DNA of 24,920 nt from an uncultured Acetatifactor sp. (GTDB lineage Bacteria > Bacillota > Clostridia > Lachnospirales > Lachnospiraceae). The stretch covers positions 1 through 24,920 of the forward strand of contig CAJTKW010000041.1 of the NCBI GenBank assembly GCA_910577035.1. The letters are read 5' to 3'. Positions 22,797 through 24,920 of the stretch are shown one piece after another. A program made the position numbers and the translations under genes. Positions within the stretch are counted from its first letter, which is position 1, and each line of letters starts with the position of its first letter. The notes under the pieces were generated by a model. That model saw only the letters and a list, made by a program, of their open reading frames with translations, did not search any database and was not told the DNA's origin.

Positions 22797-24446
22797 TTAA
22801 GACAGGCAGTTTCCGGTCGAATTGTTATCAAAAAACTCCTTCAAAAAGGGTAACATGCTTTCCCTCTCTCCCTGCCGAACAATTTGGCCTTCCTCCATGA
22901 CGATGATTTCATCATAAAGCTCCAACGCTTCCTCCCGAATGTCATGGGTAACGGACAGGATCGTCAAATCATCACATCCCGACAAATAATCGGAAATCTG
23001 CTTTTTATTCTGTTCGTCCAGGGCCGAAAACATCTCATCGCAGAACAATACGTCGCACTCCCTGTTCAGCGCCCGGAGAAGGGCTATCTTGTTCTTCTCT
23101 CCTCCGCTGATATTGGCTCCGTCCTCTCCGAAGTTCTCCCGCATCAACGCTCCCGCATCCAGAGCCTCCACATAATTGTCCAATCTGTCAGACCGATAGC
23201 TGCCAAACAGAGTAATATTTTCCTTGGCGCCGGCGTTAAAAATTACGGCATTCTGATTGATCTCCGCAATCATCTCCGTCAGTTCACACTGTTCCTGAGG
23301 TACGCCGTCATAGGCAATGGTTCCCTCATAACCACCATAATATCCCAATAAAAGCTTCAGGAATGTAGTTTTCCCTGCCCCGCTCTTTCCCACCACTGCA
23401 TATTTCCGACCCTTCTTCAGGGTCAGGTCAATACCCTTTAAGGCAAAGTCTTCCCTCGTAAAATTTAAATTTCTGACAACGATGCTGTCCTCCAGCCGGT
23501 TCTTTGTCTTTCCTGCCGTCTCTGGAAGCTTCAGGACGCCTTCGATCTTTTCTTTTATCTCCCCCGCAGAACGGATACCGATAATCTGGTACATAATGTC
23601 CTGCACAGGCAAGGCAATCAAATCTACAAAAGCAAGCAAACCAACAAAACTCCCTACCGTCAGCATGTCAAGCCGGATTAGAACCAAACCGCATACAAAC
23701 GCAGCAATATTGATGATATAGAGCGACAGTCCGGCAAACACCTCCACAAAGGAGCTGAATCTATTATATCGGTATGTAGCGGCCTCCCGCTTCCTGCAGG
23801 CCTCCTCATGGCGTTCTGTAAAGGCTCTTCTTGTAATAGGATTCACCAGAATAAAGCCTTCAAATATTTCCTTCATTTTGCCAATATAACGGGCGTTTTC
23901 TCCCACCTGCTCATTTCGGAGAGTGCCCAGGCGCTTCCCGCCAATATTAGGAATCGCCACCGTAGCCAGGCAGACCACAAAAATCACGGCTGCCAGGACA
24001 GGGTTCAGACAGAACATGAACACCAGATACACAACCACACGAATAATACTGTTAAAAAAGTCAAATACACACATAAAATAGTCCTGATACAGAACCGGAA
24101 TATCCTCAGTAAGCACGGACATATAATAAGCGCTGTCCTCCTCATGGAATTTCTCCTGGGACAGGGACAAAAACTTGTCAACTATGGCGCATTTAAGCTG
24201 GCACATCATCTGTTCCTTAAGCCTGACATCCGCCAACTTGCTCAGATATTCAAATACCAGAATCCCCGCCACTGCCCCGATATAATAAAAGGCAAAGCGG
24301 ACTGCCGTCCCCTTTAAAAACACACCGATCTGCTCCACCAATCGCGCTGTTATATACGGCAGCAACGCCGCAAACAACGCTGACCCTGCAGCGAAAAGAT
24401 TCACAAGAAATATTCTTCCCTTATTTCGATAAATAAATCTGTTCAT
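22797..24446 (-). CDS. ABC exporter, fused membrane and ATPase domains
   Basis: A 549-residue half-transporter that should act as a dimer. The membrane domain (about 10-300) has six hydrophobic segments. The ATPase domain has Walker A GKSGAGKTT (353-361), Q398 in the Q-loop, the signature ISGGEKNKIALLRAL (446-460), Walker B VLFCDEMFSALDE (466-478) and H501. The catalytic glutamate E471 is kept, but the usual D-E-P-T-S is DEMFS and the signature is degenerate. Family members export lipids, peptides or drugs; the substrate is unknown. ATG 24446 is chosen, with GGAGG and TTAGGAAA upstream. It is preceded by a consensus promoter and faces an XRE-type regulator gene across the RNA-bearing spacer. 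Confidence 0.92.
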   Translation of the reverse strand: MNRFIYRNKGRIFLVNLFAAGSALFAALLPYITARLVEQIGVFLKGTAVRFAFYYIGAVAGILVFEYLSKLADVRLKEQMMCQLKCAIVDKFLSLSQEKFHEEDSAYYMSVLTEDIPVLYQDYFMCVFDFFNSIIRVVVYLVFMFCLNPVLAAVIFVVCLATVAIPNIGGKRLGTLRNEQVGENARYIGKMKEIFEGFILVNPITRRAFTERHEEACRKREAATYRYNRFSSFVEVFAGLSLYIINIAAFVCGLVLIRLDMLTVGSFVGLLAFVDLIALPVQDIMYQIIGIRSAGEIKEKIEGVLKLPETAGKTKNRLEDSIVVRNLNFTREDFALKGIDLTLKKGRKYAVVGKSGAGKTTFLKLLLGYYGGYEGTIAYDGVPQEQCELTEMIAEINQNAVIFNAGAKENITLFGSYRSDRLDNYVEALDAGALMRENFGEDGANISGGEKNKIALLRALNRECDVLFCDEMFSALDEQNKKQISDYLSGCDDLTILSVTHDIREEALELYDEIIVMEEGQIVRQGERESMLPFLKEFFDNNSTGNCLS

Positions 24447-24495
24447 TTTCCTAATTCCTCCAGTAATGGGCAAACATGATTTTCCATTGTTTGCA

Positions 24496-24523
24496 ATTAT
24501 ATAGTATTCTTATATGTTGTCAA
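24496..24523 (-). promoter_or_regulatory. Consensus sigma-A promoter of the ABC exporter
   Basis: TTGACA (24523-24518), 16-bp spacer, TATAAT (24501-24496): both hexamers are exact. The start codon is 49 bp downstream. With such a strong core, repression rather than activation would be expected if the gene is regulated; short inverted repeats (CAATTG) overlap the -35. Confidence 0.85.
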
Positions 24524-24568
24524 TTGATAGATTGCATAAAATATAACATCACTTTTGGTTGTTTTATT

Positions 24569-24820
24569 AAATATCTCGATGTTTTCAGCTCCCGCTCCTA
24601 AGTCTGAATCCAGGAATACGCCCGCCAACTCCACAGCCGGCATCTCAATGGCTCTCCGGTTAAACCCATGGCAGTCTGCAGAGACCGGTCTCAGTTATAA
24701 AATAATGCCCGTTTTGTTTCCCGACGGTTGACTTTTCTTACGGGGAATATCGAATCTCTCCATTTACAGCCATCCCGTAATATAGTTTAATGAAATAGAG
24801 CTGCATCACAAAAGATATTT
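24569..24820 (-). ncRNA. Probable structured noncoding RNA of about 250 nt, raiA-motif-like
   Basis: The 411-bp gap between the exporter and the XRE gene contains a long closed structure. On plus-strand coordinates, 24813-24820 pairs with 24569-24576 (8 bp), 24804-24807 with 24578-24581 (4 bp) and 24798-24803 with 24586-24591 (6 bp). This closes a ~250-nt domain with 18 base pairs at its base. Inside, 24774-24780 pairs with 24738-24744 (7 bp). The core (about 24600-24700) is GC-rich and full of short complementary runs, such as GAGACCGGTCTC and TCCT/AGGA. TATAAC at 24836-24831 would start a minus-strand transcript just before the closing stem, so that orientation is preferred. Size, complexity and a core that feels familiar recall the raiA motif of Firmicutes, but this is from memory and no covariance search was run. 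It does not match T-box, c-di-GMP, cobalamin or glycine riboswitch cores, or 6S, SRP, tmRNA or RNase P landmarks that I know. Confidence 0.6.
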
Positions 24821-24830
24821 TAACGGTATG

Positions 24831-24838
24831 GTTATACT
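24831..24838. promoter_or_regulatory. Overlapping divergent -10 elements
   Basis: On the plus strand TATACT (24833-24838) could serve the XRE-type gene, 20 bp before its start codon. On the minus strand TATAAC (24836-24831) could serve the noncoding RNA. Neither has a good -35, so both may need an activator, and their overlap would make them mutually exclusive. Confidence 0.35.
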
Positions 24839-24857
24839 ATCCTTATGGAGGAGAAAA

Positions 24858-24920
24858 ATGGATCAAATGAATTTTTCTAAAAATCTGGCGCGCCTGCGGC
24901 GGGAGCGCCACGTTACCCAG
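24858..24920 (+). CDS. XRE-type helix-turn-helix regulator, 5' part only
   Basis: Only the first 21 codons are in the window: MDQMNFSKNLARLRRERHVTQ. This matches the first helix and start of the second helix of an XRE/Cro-type DNA-binding domain (typically LKxLRKExxLTQ). GGAGGAG lies 4-5 nt before ATG 24858. It points away from the exporter and the putative RNA. Whether it controls the exporter cannot be told from this fragment. Confidence 0.75.
   Translation, partial: MDQMNFSKNLARLRRERHVTQ

Noticed and set aside
24497..24694. A 65-codon open frame on the minus strand with protein-like pieces such as NRRAIEMPAVELAG
   Set aside because: It has no ribosome binding site or good start, runs through the exporter promoter, and lies inside the region explained by long-range base pairing; RNA conservation is the better explanation.

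Overview
The window looks like a chromosomal segment of a Gram-positive anaerobe of the Clostridia, most probably a Lachnospiraceae-type organism. The evidence is the order plsX-acpP-rnc-smc-ftsY and ylxM-ffh-rpsP-khpA-rimM-trmD, strong GGAGG-type ribosome binding sites, sigma-A type promoters, a CD3324-like small protein and a LytTR/DUF3021 pair. This placement rests on gene content and style only; no search was run. Almost everything lies on the minus strand, so transcription runs from high to low coordinates.

From right to left: (a) 24858-24920 is the start of a plus-strand XRE-type regulator cut off by the window end. (b) 24569-24820 is an intergenic stretch that folds into a long closed structure and is probably a ~250-nt noncoding RNA, recalling (from memory only) the raiA motif. 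(c) 22797-24446 is a single-polypeptide ABC exporter with a consensus promoter. (d) 21221-22692 holds two plus-strand genes, a VanZ-like membrane protein and a short-chain dehydrogenase. (e) 17923-20916 is a four-gene cassette: ABC-2 ATPase, permease, LytTR regulator and DUF3021 membrane protein. A direct repeat with 21-bp spacing upstream looks like a LytTR operator, which suggests autoregulation. (f) 17186-17889 is yceD-rpmF, driven by a promoter buried in the end of the DUF3021 gene. (g) 15730-17109 is a MATE efflux gene set between two terminators. (h) 8846-15622 is plsX-acpP-rnc-smc-ftsY (phospholipid synthesis, acyl carrier, RNase III, chromosome condensation, SRP receptor). (i) 6604-8757 holds threonine ammonia-lyase and a YitT-type membrane protein, interposed between the SRP genes. 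(j) 3487-6526 is ylxM-ffh-rpsP-khpA-rimM (SRP plus ribosome assembly). (k) 2105-3250 holds two small accessory genes, a CD3324-like helix-turn-helix protein and a SAM methyltransferase, which separate rimM from trmD. (l) 166-1944 is trmD, fused to a C-terminal GNAT acetyltransferase and carrying an extra internal segment and a 51-bp tandem repeat.

The core is a housekeeping translation/secretion/lipid cluster into which accessory genes have been placed at several junctions. The most unusual items are the structured RNA, a ~100-bp dispersed palindromic element that supplies the ribosome binding site of both trmD and ftsY, the TrmD-GNAT fusion, and the putative LytTR operator.
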